A DNA stretch of 34,469 nucleotides from Alphaproteobacteria bacterium (lineage in GTDB: Bacteria; Myxococcota_A; UBA796; GCA-2862545): positions 1 to 34,469 of the forward strand of contig JACKER010000050.1 in the NCBI GenBank assembly GCA_020632925.1, read 5' to 3'. Under the pieces are notes generated by a model. The model had not been told where the DNA came from. It made no database searches and saw only the letters and a program-made list of their open reading frames with translations. Both the position numbers and the translations under genes were made by a program. Shown piece by piece: positions 23,289 through 31,712 of this stretch (the stretch's first letter is position 1; every line of letters begins with the position of its first letter).

Positions 23289-24142
23289 GGGTCCACCGTC
23301 CCGGGGAAGGGCCCCTCCAGCCGGGCGGGATCGTCGCCCAGGAGGTACACGTCGAGGGTGGCGTCGACGATGCGCAGCGCGTCCCGGCGCACCTCGTCGA
23401 GGGGGCGGAGGAGCTCGCCGTCGCGCGCCAGCTCGGAGTCCTTCGGGTCGTCGGTCCAGGCGTAGTGGTTGACGCCGTCGAGGATCCACTGGGCGCTGGG
23501 GCCCGGGTAGCGCGGGAAGGCCTCCTCGATGCCGGGCAGCCCCTGGTCGGTGGTGCCCACGATCGACAGGACCGGGCGCCCGACCTGCTCCTCGACGGGG
23601 TCCGCCCCCGCGGGGAAGGAGGCGAGCATGGCGAGCAGGTCCATCTCCTCGTCACGCACCCACTGGCGCGCGGCCATCACGCCGCCGAGGCTGTGGCCCA
23701 TCGCCGCCGTCGGCCCTTCCGGCGCGACCAGGCCCGCCAGCACGCCATCGCCGTCGGCCTCCTCCCGGAGCGCGTCCAGCGCGAGCTCGCCGTTGCCGGG
23801 CTGCGTGATCGCGAGGAGGAGCTCGGCCTCCGGCAGAACGGTGACGTAGCCGCGGGTGGCGAAGTGCCGCGCCAGCCACAGGTAGCGCTCGGGGGCGACG
23901 AAGCCGCCGTGGGTCAGCACGACCACGGGCGCGGACGCGACCGCCGGCTCGCCGTCGTCGTCCGCGGGGAACACGACGGAGACCGGCACGACCTCGGTGA
24001 CCCGGGCCTGCACGCGGAGCGAGACCAGCCCTGCGCCGAGGGGGCCGTCGGTGCCGTCGGTGCCGTCGCGCGCCGCGTCCGGCGCGTCCAACAGGGTCGG
24101 GTCGCCCACGGGGGAGCACGCGAGCAGCACCCACGCGATCAT
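23285..24142 (-). CDS. Alpha/beta hydrolase lipoprotein
   Basis: A 285-residue protein with a minimal lipoprotein signal, MIAWVLLAC (Cys9), and an acidic Asp/Gly/Thr linker to about residue 40. The catalytic triad of an alpha/beta hydrolase is visible: oxyanion loop THGGFVAPERYLWLARHFATRGY (78-99), nucleophile Ser151 in GHSLGG (149-154), acid Asp199 in GTTDQG, and His226 in VNHYAW. This layout resembles dienelactone hydrolase or chlorophyllase/PAF-acetylhydrolase-like enzymes that cleave esters. It would be anchored to a membrane facing the periplasm or outside. ATG overlaps the upstream cytochrome-like gene (ATGA), so the two are coupled. The substrate is unknown. Confidence 0.85.
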   Translation of the reverse strand: MIAWVLLACSPVGDPTLLDAPDAARDGTDGTDGPLGAGLVSLRVQARVTEVVPVSVVFPADDDGEPAVASAPVVVLTHGGFVAPERYLWLARHFATRGYVTVLPEAELLLAITQPGNGELALDALREEADGDGVLAGLVAPEGPTAAMGHSLGGVMAARQWVRDEEMDLLAMLASFPAGADPVEEQVGRPVLSIVGTTDQGLPGIEEAFPRYPGPSAQWILDGVNHYAWTDDPKDSELARDGELLRPLDEVRRDALRIVDATLDVYLLGDDPARLEGPFPGTVDP

Positions 24143-27100
24143 GGCCAGATCAGGGTCCGGCTACCGGTCTGGAAGCGATCGGTCGTCACGGAGAAGCGGT
24201 AGCACGTTCCGGACACGAGCTCGGCACCGCCGGTGGGCGGTCCGCTGGCGGCGCTCGCGTCCTCCGCGCGCCGCGGCACCTCGCCGTAGGTCACCGGACC
24301 CGCGAAGCCCAGGGGGAAGGCGGTGGACGACAGCACCCAGTAGGTGGTCCCGCCCGTCACGGGCCCGGGTCCCACCGGCAACCGCGCGTCGGGCGACGTG
24401 ACGTACAGGCCGAGCGCTCCGCCCGATCCCCAGTCGATCAGCACGTCTCCGGCGCCGTCGATGGCGACGTCGACCGCCACGTCGCCCTCCGTCCCCTCGA
24501 CGCACCCGCTGGCGGCCCGCCGCAGCGTCCAGGAGATGCCTTCGACGTGGAAGCCCGGGCCCGACATGATCATCTCGCCCTCGGCGCGATCGGCGACACC
24601 GTCCCCGTCGAGGTCGGTCAGGGTGCCGTCGAGCTCGCCGCCCTGGGCCATCGAGAAGCCGAAGGACAGCGGTGCAGGCGGCACGTGGAGCGTGTCGTCG
24701 TCGACCACGGCCAACGTCGACCAGGTCAGCCCACGGCCCAGATCGAGCACCACGTCCGCGCCCCCGTCCGTGGACGCGGCGGTCAGCGGCGTGATCACCG
24801 GGATCGTGATCCGATCGTCGAAGCCGCCGTTCACGAAGTCGATCACGGGCAGGTCGACCACCAGCTCGTAGTCGCCGTCCAGCTGGAGCGCGGGTGCCAG
24901 GGCGGTGTGGAACGCGACGCGCTCCTCGACCGGCAGCGCGCGCCCGTCGAAGGCCTCGAGCCCGGCGGCCGCCGTCACCACCACGTCGGCGTCCCAGGGC
25001 AGCGGCGCGTCCGGCGCCAGCATCACCTTGCGCCCGTCCACGATCGGCGTGGCGCTGCGGGTCTGGCCGTCGACCTCGAGCGCGATGGCCTGGAGGTTCG
25101 TCGGGTCGTCCCAGATGGGCTGGTTGAACGTGAGCACGAGCGGGGTGTCCACGCCGACCGGGCCGTCCGTGAGCGGCTCGCTCGCCAGCAGGAACAGGTC
25201 GCGGTCGGTGAGCTCCTCGAGGTAGCGCGTCAGGTCGTCGAGCTGCCCGTCGTCGAGCGACACCCCGGACCATGCGGCGGCCTCGGCCACGCTGTCCCGC
25301 AGGGTGGTGGCGTCCGCGCGCTTCAGCCAGCGGTTGTGGCGATAGATCCCCACCAGCGATGGGATGCTGCTCTCGTCGGGCGTGATGCCGTCCGCCAGCG
25401 TGACGTTGGTGGTGGTGCGCGGCGCGGGGTGGCAGGAGGCGCACGCCGCCTCGCCTTCGTAGAGCGCGCGCCCACGCTCGCCCGCCTCGGACAGTGCTCC
25501 CGAGCGGCGGGTCTGCCCGTTGGCGGCGGCCGGCGGCGCCAGCGACGCGAGGAAGGCCGCCAGGTCCTCCGCCATCCCGGTGGTGGGCCACTTGGCGATG
25601 ATGGAGGTGTACCCGGTGTATCCGAAGGCGCGCACGTCCGCGACGTACCCGCCCCAGCCGAGCGGCGCCGTCCCCTCGAGCCAGAACATCGCGCGGCTCG
25701 CCTCCCACACCGCGAACGGACCCGCCGGCCACACCCGGGTGTCACCGCGTCCGTCGGTGTGGCAGGAGTTGCAGGAGTAGTTCGCGCCGTACTGCTCGCC
25801 CGGGCTGACGAAGCCGACCTGCCCGGCCGCCACGTCCGGGGGCCGAGGATCGGTCCCTGCGGCCCCCGTCGCGAGCACGCCGGTCGTGTCCAGGGCTTGC
25901 ACCACGAACGCCTGCGAGCCGTGGGAGAGCACGTGCCCGTCGGCCACGATCACGTCGCGCGGCTGCCCGTCGACCGGGATCCGAGCGAGCTCGTGCAGAT
26001 CCTCGGCGTCCAGCGCGATGGCGGCCGAGCTTCCCTCGGCGACCACCCACAGGCGATCTCCGTCGAGCGCCAGCGCCTGCGGACCGAGCACCATGCCGGT
26101 GGCGGGACCGCCGGGCCCGAGCACGATCTCGTCGAGCAGCGCGCCGGTGTCGAGGTCCCACGCCGTCACCACGCCCTCGAAGGGCGGAGCGTCGACGTCC
26201 ACCAGGCCGCGCTCCGGGAAGCTGCGCGTACCGGTGACGAGCAGCCTGCCGCGGGCCTCGTCGAGCTCGAGGTCGGTGATCGCGCTGGCGACCTCGGGGA
26301 AGGTGGCGAGCACGCGGCCCGAGGCGGTGTCGACGACCATCACGTCGGGGTCGAGCCCCTCGTCCACCCCGAACGGGTAGCGCTCGGCGGCGCCGGTGCG
26401 GTGGCCCGCGACCGCCAGATGCGTGCCGTCGCTGCTCAGCGCCAGGGCCCGAGCGTCCGGGGGCGCTGGGAGCGTGGCGGTGCGCGCGCGGTGTTCGAGG
26501 TCGACGACGGCGATCTCCGTCGCCGTGGCCAGCGTGACGTAGGCACGGGTGCCGTCGGGGCTCACGACGACGCCCGACGGCTCGTCGCCCACGTGGATCG
26601 CGTCCACCATCCGCCCGGCCGCGACGTCGATCACGCCGAGGTGATCGTCGCCCGCCTGCGCCACGTAGACCAGGCTCCGGTCCGGGCTGGCGGCCAGCGC
26701 GACGGGCCAGGAACCGACCGCGATCTCACCGGCGGGCTGCAGGTCGGGCAGGGTGAGCCGAGCGATCGCCGGCGCGTAGGCCTGCGCCGCCCACACCTCG
26801 CCCCCGACCTCCAGCAGCGAGCGCGACGGCGGGTGGAACAGCGCGTGGTAGGGCGCCTGGTCGACGACCTCGACGTCGAGCTGATCCTCGCCCAGCGCGA
26901 ACGTCCAGGTCCCCGCCGCGTCCGGCACGAAGCGCGACTCCCCGCCGAACCCGTGGACGACCTCGTTGTCGCCCGGGGCGTCCACCACCGTCCAGGTCTC
27001 GGTGCAGCCCGGATCGATCGTGGGCAGGTACCGCACCGAGCCGACCGGCACCCGGATCAGCGGCGGACCGTCGACCGTGGACCAGGTGCACGAGGACACG

Positions 27101-27198
27101 GTCGAGCCGGTGTCGTCCGCCGTGCCGGATCCGTCGAGAGGGAGGGGCGTACCGACGGTGCAGGCCGCGGCTAGGAGGAGGGTGGGGATCGTTCGCAT
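24139..27198 (-). CDS. Large di-heme cytochrome c and beta-propeller lipoprotein
   Basis: A 1019-residue protein with lipoprotein signal MRTIPTLLLAAAC (Cys13). Residues of about 100-440 contain YVTN-type propeller repeats (VYVAQAGDDHLGVIDVAAGRMVDAI, AYVTLATATEIAVVDL). Two heme c motifs follow: CNSCH at 476-480 and CASCH at 586-590. The arrangement, with a 'SIPSLVGIYRHNRWLKR' stretch between the second heme and the next domain, recalls MauG/cytochrome c peroxidase relatives fused to a propeller. A Big_5-like Ig domain (LASEPLTDGPVGVDTPLVLTFNQP) and beta-rich domains end the chain. Oxidation or electron transfer in the periplasm is inferred. ATG 27198 begins the signal peptide. It is divergent from the acyl-CoA dehydrogenase and first in a seven-gene run. 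Confidence 0.88.
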   Translation of the reverse strand: MRTIPTLLLAAACTVGTPLPLDGSGTADDTGSTVSSCTWSTVDGPPLIRVPVGSVRYLPTIDPGCTETWTVVDAPGDNEVVHGFGGESRFVPDAAGTWTFALGEDQLDVEVVDQAPYHALFHPPSRSLLEVGGEVWAAQAYAPAIARLTLPDLQPAGEIAVGSWPVALAASPDRSLVYVAQAGDDHLGVIDVAAGRMVDAIHVGDEPSGVVVSPDGTRAYVTLATATEIAVVDLEHRARTATLPAPPDARALALSSDGTHLAVAGHRTGAAERYPFGVDEGLDPDVMVVDTASGRVLATFPEVASAITDLELDEARGRLLVTGTRSFPERGLVDVDAPPFEGVVTAWDLDTGALLDEIVLGPGGPATGMVLGPQALALDGDRLWVVAEGSSAAIALDAEDLHELARIPVDGQPRDVIVADGHVLSHGSQAFVVQALDTTGVLATGAAGTDPRPPDVAAGQVGFVSPGEQYGANYSCNSCHTDGRGDTRVWPAGPFAVWEASRAMFWLEGTAPLGWGGYVADVRAFGYTGYTSIIAKWPTTGMAEDLAAFLASLAPPAAANGQTRRSGALSEAGERGRALYEGEAACASCHPAPRTTTNVTLADGITPDESSIPSLVGIYRHNRWLKRADATTLRDSVAEAAAWSGVSLDDGQLDDLTRYLEELTDRDLFLLASEPLTDGPVGVDTPLVLTFNQPIWDDPTNLQAIALEVDGQTRSATPIVDGRKVMLAPDAPLPWDADVVVTAAAGLEAFDGRALPVEERVAFHTALAPALQLDGDYELVVDLPVIDFVNGGFDDRITIPVITPLTAASTDGGADVVLDLGRGLTWSTLAVVDDDTLHVPPAPLSFGFSMAQGGELDGTLTDLDGDGVADRAEGEMIMSGPGFHVEGISWTLRRAASGCVEGTEGDVAVDVAIDGAGDVLIDWGSGGALGLYVTSPDARLPVGPGPVTGGTTYWVLSSTAFPLGFAGPVTYGEVPRRAEDASAASGPPTGGAELVSGTCYRFSVTTDRFQTGSRTLIWP

Positions 27199-27346
27199 GG
27201 TGCGTTCGTACCCTTGTGCACACATTACGTCTACATTTTGCACAGATCTTGAAACACAAGAGAGAAGCCGACCGTGGCCATGTGACGCGCGGAGGGCTAA
27301 TGAATGAACGCTCATTCAGACCATCGACCTCCACCCTGGGGACGCC
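27199..27346. promoter_or_regulatory. Divergent promoter region between lipoprotein and acyl-CoA dehydrogenase genes
   Basis: This gap contains the least GC-rich DNA of the right half (about 27215-27266), where both promoters probably lie. TGTGCACA is a perfect palindrome near 27214, and CTTGTG and CACAAG form an inverted pair about 44 bases apart. The FadR-like operator is listed separately. A specific -35/-10 pair is not claimed. Confidence 0.5.
27301..27318 (+). promoter_or_regulatory. FadR-like TetR operator TGAATGAACGCTCATTCA
   Basis: The arms TGAATGA and TCATTCA are perfectly inverted around a four-base centre. The form equals the FadR box described in Bacillus subtilis (TGAATGA-N4-TCATTCA), where a TetR-family repressor releases in the presence of acyl-CoA. 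Here the site ends 28 bases before the start of an acyl-CoA dehydrogenase gene, which fits repression of fatty acid degradation. The regulator gene is not in this window. Confidence 0.75.
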
Positions 27347-29116
27347 GTGAACACCTACAGGCCGCCGCTCGACGACATCCGCTTCGCCTTCGAGACCTTC
27401 GACTTCGACGGACAGCTCGGCGGGATCGAGAAGTTCTCCGACTTCGACCTCGACACCTGCATGACGCTGCTCGAGCAGTACGCGAAGTACTGCGCCGACG
27501 TGCTGGTGCCCCTGAACAAGAAGGGCGACGACGTCGGCGTGAAGTTCGATCCGGCGACGAAGACGGTCGCGCTGCCGGACGGCTTCAAGGAGGCCTACCA
27601 GGGCTTCTGCGACAACGGCTTCCTGACGATCCCGTGGAACCCGGAGTACGGCGGGATGGGCGCGCCGGTCGCCGTCAGCACGATGGCGGGCGAGGTGCTG
27701 ATCGCGGCGAACAAGGCGTTCTCGATGTGCTCGGGCCTGACGACGGGGCTCATCGAGGCGCTCGAGGCGCACGGCAGCGAGGAGCAGAAGGCGGCCTACC
27801 TGCCGAACCTGATCAGCGGCGTGTGGTCGGCGACGATGTGCCTCACCGAGCCCCAGTGCGGCACGGACCTCGGCCTGATCAGCACGGTGGCCACGCCCGA
27901 CGGCGACTCGTACCTGCTCTCCGGCACGAAGATCTGGATCACCTTCGGTGAGCACGACATGGTCGACAACATCGTCCACCTGGTGCTCGCGCGGCTGCCG
28001 GACGCGCCTCCGGGCATCAAGGGGATCAGCGCCTTCATCGTGCCGAAGGTGCTCGAGGACGGCTCGCGCAACCCCATCTTCTGTGGTGGCACCGACCACA
28101 AGATGGGCATCCACGCGTCCCCGACCTGCGTGATGAACCTCGAGAACGCGCGCGGCTGGATGGTCGGCGAGCCCAACCGCGGCATGCGCTCGATGTTCGT
28201 GATGATGAACGCCGCGCGGCTCAACGTCGGCATCGAGGGCGTGGCGCTCGGCGAGGCGGCCTACCAGGCGGCCCTGATGTTCGCCAAGGACCGCCGCCAG
28301 TCCCGGTCCCTCGACCCCGCGAAGCAGGACCGCTCGGCCTCCGCGGACAACATCCTCGTGCACCCCGACGTTCGCCGGATGCTGCTCGAGGTGAAGTCGA
28401 CGAACGAGGCCCTGCGCGGGCTCGTCGCCTGGATCGCCGTCGCCGCCGACGTGGCCCACCACGCGACGGACGAGGCCGTCCGTGAGCGCGCCGAGGACCT
28501 GGTCGCCCTGCTCACGCCGATCATCAAGAGCTTCGGCAGCGAGCGCGGCTTCCACAACGTGAGCCTGGCGATGCAGGTCTGCGGCGGCGCCGGGTACACG
28601 AAGGACTGGCCGATCGAGCAGTACCTGCGCGACGTGCGCATCGCGATGATCTACGAGGGCACGAACCACATCCAGGCGCTCGACCTGGTGGGGCGCAAGC
28701 TGCCGATGCACGGGGGGCGGCTGCTGCGCGTGTTCTCCGACGAGATCACGAACGCGATCCGCGACTCCGCGGGGACGCCGGAGATGGCGGAGTTCCTAGA
28801 GCCGCTCAAGGCCGAGGCCAAGCGCCTGACGGCGACGACGATGGAGCTCGGCGGCAAGCTCCCGACGGACCCCGAGCTGCTCGGTGCCATCGCCAGCAAC
28901 TACCTCAACCAGTTCGCGCTGGTCACGCTGGCCTACGTGTGGGTCCGTGAGGCGAAGGCCGCGCTCGGCCGCCCCGACGGCGACCCGGTCCGCCAGAGCA
29001 AGCTGCAGTGCGCCCGCTACTACATGCAGATGGTGCTGCCCGAGGCCGCCGCCTACGCCGCGAAGGTCGCGGTGGGCAAGGGCGTGGTCACGGACATCGA
29101 CGTCGACCTGCTCTGA
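27347..29116 (+). CDS. Acyl-CoA dehydrogenase with C-terminal extension (DmdC/AcdB-like)
   Basis: A 589-residue FAD enzyme that would remove two hydrogens from an acyl-CoA thioester in fatty acid oxidation, passing electrons to electron-transfer flavoprotein. MCLTEPQCGTD (164-174) and QVCGGAGYTKDWPIEQYLRD (410-429) match both family signatures. The catalytic base is Glu437 in IYEGTN. The length and the extra C-terminal helical domain (about 460-589) are typical of the long acyl-CoA dehydrogenases that include 3-methylmercaptopropionyl-CoA dehydrogenase. The start GTG 27347 lies after a short purine-rich site. A FadR-like operator lies 28 bases upstream, suggesting control by acyl-CoA. No partner beta-oxidation gene is adjacent. 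Confidence 0.93.
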   Translation: MNTYRPPLDDIRFAFETFDFDGQLGGIEKFSDFDLDTCMTLLEQYAKYCADVLVPLNKKGDDVGVKFDPATKTVALPDGFKEAYQGFCDNGFLTIPWNPEYGGMGAPVAVSTMAGEVLIAANKAFSMCSGLTTGLIEALEAHGSEEQKAAYLPNLISGVWSATMCLTEPQCGTDLGLISTVATPDGDSYLLSGTKIWITFGEHDMVDNIVHLVLARLPDAPPGIKGISAFIVPKVLEDGSRNPIFCGGTDHKMGIHASPTCVMNLENARGWMVGEPNRGMRSMFVMMNAARLNVGIEGVALGEAAYQAALMFAKDRRQSRSLDPAKQDRSASADNILVHPDVRRMLLEVKSTNEALRGLVAWIAVAADVAHHATDEAVRERAEDLVALLTPIIKSFGSERGFHNVSLAMQVCGGAGYTKDWPIEQYLRDVRIAMIYEGTNHIQALDLVGRKLPMHGGRLLRVFSDEITNAIRDSAGTPEMAEFLEPLKAEAKRLTATTMELGGKLPTDPELLGAIASNYLNQFALVTLAYVWVREAKAALGRPDGDPVRQSKLQCARYYMQMVLPEAAAYAAKVAVGKGVVTDIDVDLL

Positions 29117-29163
29117 GTCGCTGCACCTCGGCTGTCGGTGTGCCTCATCCCGGACCTCGCGTC

Positions 29164-29169
29164 TATGAT
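29164..29169 (+). promoter_or_regulatory. Possible -10 element TATGAT upstream of the FG-GAP gene
   Basis: TATGAT lies 26 bases before ATG 29196 and matches the consensus at five of six positions. The -35 partner, at a spacing of 17, is poor, so this is only a candidate. Confidence 0.3.
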
Positions 29170-29195
29170 GGGCCTCCGACATCCCGAGGGAACGC

Positions 29196-30932
29196 ATGAT
29201 TCCAGCGCTGGTCCTCACACTTCCGCTCGTTCCCGGCGCGCCCGCGACACTGACCGCCACGGGGGCGGTTCCCGGCGAGACCGTGCACTTCGGCGGAGGG
29301 GTCGGATCGGGTGCTGCCGGACCGTGCCCCGTCGCGCTGGGTGGGCTCTGCCTGGACCTGGGTGCCGACGCCGTGGAGATCGGTACGGCGGTCGCGGACG
29401 GCGCGGGCGTGGCCTCGATGCAGCTGACGGTTCCCGCGTTGATCCCTGGTCGGGACTACGTCGTGCAGGCGGCGATCGTGCGTGGGGTGGGCGGGGTCTC
29501 CTCGGTGAAGAGCCCGGCGACGGTCGTGGACGCGACGATGGTGGACCACGACGGCGACGGTGTGGTGGACGCCGCCGACCGCTGCCAGGGAGCCGACGAC
29601 GCGGACGATCCGGATGCGGACGGCGTGCCGACGGCCTGTGACACCTGTCCCGCCGTGGCGGATCCCGCGCAGGGGGACACCGACGGGGACGGTGTCGGCG
29701 ACCTCTGTGAGGGCCCCGTGCTCGGACCGGCGATCTGGCAGGGGGAGGGCGATCAAACCGACGCGGAGTTCGGGAGCATGGTCGCCACCGCGGACGTGAA
29801 CGGCGACGGCTACGACGACGTCCTGGTCGGTTCCCGCGGATGGTCGAACGGGCAGGTGGGCGAGGGTCGGGTGGCGGCGTTCCATGGATCGGCGGCGGGT
29901 CCGAGCGCGGCGCCCGACTGGACCCTGGAGAGCAACGTGGCGGGAGCGTGGCTCGAAGTGGTGGGATCCGCCGGCGACGTGAACGGTGACGGGTACGACG
30001 ACGTCGTGGTGGCGACGCCGTCCGTCAACCTGGGGTACGGCGACGGCGTGGCGATGATCTTCGCGGGGTCGTCCACGGGACTGGGCGCCGCCCCGATCTG
30101 GACCGTCACCGGTGACCCCGCTGCGACCTGGGCGTTCGGGGCAGCCGTGAGCAGTGCCGGTGACGTGAACGGTGATGGATACGACGACGTGCTCGTCGGC
30201 GCCCCGGGTTCCGCTACATCGGGGGTCGAGCTGTACCTCGGGTCGGCCACCGGTCCTTCGACGACACCCACCACCACCTTGAGCTCGCCGGGGTTCTTCT
30301 CGTGGAACGAGTTCGGGCAGGCGGTGGCTTCGGCCGGTGACGTGAACGGTGACGGGTACGACGACGTGCTCGTCGGGGCCGAGGGCGACTACGAGTACGA
30401 GCCACCCCGGGTCGCCCTGTACTACGGCAGCGCCACCGGGCTCCGGGCCTCGGCCGCCTGGCAGGACATCCTGGGAACCTACTACGGCGGGACCTGGATC
30501 AGCGCCGTGTCGGTGACCTCGGCCGGCGACGTCGACCGGGACGGGTACGACGACTTCGTGGTGTCGGGCGGTGGAGTGACCCGGGCCTACCTGGGCGGAC
30601 CGAACGGCCCGTCGAGAGCGGTCTGGGAGAGGGCCGCGAGGGTGAACGTGGTCGCCGCGGGGAGGGACGTGAACGGCGACGGGCGGCCCGATCTCGTGCT
30701 CGCCAAGGAGCCCTACGAGAGCATCTCCGTCTTCCTGGGCACGGTGGATGGCTTCGCGGACGTGCCAGCCACCACGGTGCAGGGGCTGGCGAACACCGAC
30801 TACGGAGCGTGGGTGGCGCTCGGTGACGCCGATGGCGATGGACGGTCGGACGTCGTCGTCGGCGCACCGCTGGCCAGCAACCCCCAGGGGTACGAGGGGG
30901 CGGCGGTGGTCCATCCCGGGGTCACCCCCTGA
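29196..30932 (+). CDS. Exported FG-GAP (integrin-alpha-like) protein with thrombospondin type 3 repeats
   Basis: A 578-residue protein with a short hydrophobic N-terminus (MIPALVLTLPLVPGAPA). Residues 20-110 look like a small beta domain. Residues 115-170 hold Asp-rich thrombospondin type 3 calcium motifs (DHDGDGVVDAADRC, DTDGDGVGDLC). From about 185 onward there are at least five FG-GAP propeller blades of the form SAGDVNGDGYDDVLVGAP at roughly 60-residue intervals. Such proteins are calcium-stabilised and cell-surface or secreted. A second, similar protein lies at 32941-34469. Its stop overlaps the start of the hydrolase gene (TGATG), an unusual coupling of an exported and a cytosolic protein. 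The ligand is unknown. Confidence 0.9.
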   Translation: MIPALVLTLPLVPGAPATLTATGAVPGETVHFGGGVGSGAAGPCPVALGGLCLDLGADAVEIGTAVADGAGVASMQLTVPALIPGRDYVVQAAIVRGVGGVSSVKSPATVVDATMVDHDGDGVVDAADRCQGADDADDPDADGVPTACDTCPAVADPAQGDTDGDGVGDLCEGPVLGPAIWQGEGDQTDAEFGSMVATADVNGDGYDDVLVGSRGWSNGQVGEGRVAAFHGSAAGPSAAPDWTLESNVAGAWLEVVGSAGDVNGDGYDDVVVATPSVNLGYGDGVAMIFAGSSTGLGAAPIWTVTGDPAATWAFGAAVSSAGDVNGDGYDDVLVGAPGSATSGVELYLGSATGPSTTPTTTLSSPGFFSWNEFGQAVASAGDVNGDGYDDVLVGAEGDYEYEPPRVALYYGSATGLRASAAWQDILGTYYGGTWISAVSVTSAGDVDRDGYDDFVVSGGGVTRAYLGGPNGPSRAVWERAARVNVVAAGRDVNGDGRPDLVLAKEPYESISVFLGTVDGFADVPATTVQGLANTDYGAWVALGDADGDGRSDVVVGAPLASNPQGYEGAAVVHPGVTP

Positions 30933-31681
30933 TGTTCCTCCCGATCGACGGTCTCCTGGTCAACGCGGTCTCCCTGGGCAGCGGCCCCCGAACCCTCGTC
31001 GCCCACGGCGGCTGGACCGGCAGCTGGGAGCTGTGGCGCCCGCCCTTCGAACAGCTCTCGCGGACCTGGCGCTGCGTCGCCTACGACCACCGGGGTTGCG
31101 GGGAGACGCCGGCGCCCGCGGACAGCATCACCGCCGACCGCCTGGTGGACGACCTGATGGCGGTGCTCGACGCGATGGACGTGGAGCGCTGCGTGCTCGC
31201 CGGCGAGTCCATGGGCGGCGTGGTCGCGGCGCTCGCCGCCGAGCGGCACCCCGATCGCTTCGAGGGGCTGGTGCTGGTCTCCACGCCACCCTTCGTCGAC
31301 GAGGCGAGCACGGCGGCCCTCGTGGTGGGCTCCCGCGCCGACCATCCGCGCACCGTCGACGCCTTCGTGCGCCGCTGCCTGCCCGAGCCCGACAGCGAGC
31401 ACCTCGTTCGCTGGGGCCGCCACCTGCTGGGCCGCGCGGATCCCGAGGCCGCCGCGCGCCTCCTCGAGTGCCTGCACGGCGTACGTCCCCGCCTCGACCG
31501 GCTCGCGCTGCCCACCCTCGTAATCCACGGCGAGCTCGACGCGATCGTCCCCGTGGCCGCGGCGACCTTCGTGGCCACGGCGATCCCCGGCGCGCGCCTG
31601 GAGGTGCTCCCCCGCATCGGTCACGTGCCGACGATCACCGCGCCGGACACCGTCGCCAGGCTCATCGAGACGCTGGAGTAA
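30932..31681 (+). CDS. Alpha/beta hydrolase
   Basis: A 249-residue soluble alpha/beta hydrolase. AHGGWTGSWELW (24-35) is the oxyanion loop, VAYDHRGCGETPAP (49-62) is typical of the family, and the triad is Ser93 (AGESMGG), Asp203 (HGELDAIVP) and His231 (IGHVP). The overall similarity is to 3-oxoadipate enol-lactonase/esterase-like enzymes, but the substrate cannot be named. It has no signal peptide and should be cytosolic. Its ATG overlaps the stop of the FG-GAP gene by one base. The stop is 31 bases from the convergent lipoprotein gene. Confidence 0.9.
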   Translation: MFLPIDGLLVNAVSLGSGPRTLVAHGGWTGSWELWRPPFEQLSRTWRCVAYDHRGCGETPAPADSITADRLVDDLMAVLDAMDVERCVLAGESMGGVVAALAAERHPDRFEGLVLVSTPPFVDEASTAALVVGSRADHPRTVDAFVRRCLPEPDSEHLVRWGRHLLGRADPEAAARLLECLHGVRPRLDRLALPTLVIHGELDAIVPVAAATFVATAIPGARLEVLPRIGHVPTITAPDTVARLIETLE

Positions 31682-31712
31682 GCAAGGCGTACATGATGGG
31701 AGTAAGTGATAC

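Noticed and set aside
24547..27174. An 875-codon plus-strand open frame opposite the cytochrome-like lipoprotein
   Set aside because: The product is Arg/Gly/His-rich and motif-free, while the opposite strand encodes a signal peptide, heme motifs and propeller repeats.
26726..28711. A 661-codon minus-strand open frame crossing the divergent promoter region and opposite the acyl-CoA dehydrogenase
   Set aside because: It overlaps two strong genes and the operator, and has shadow composition.
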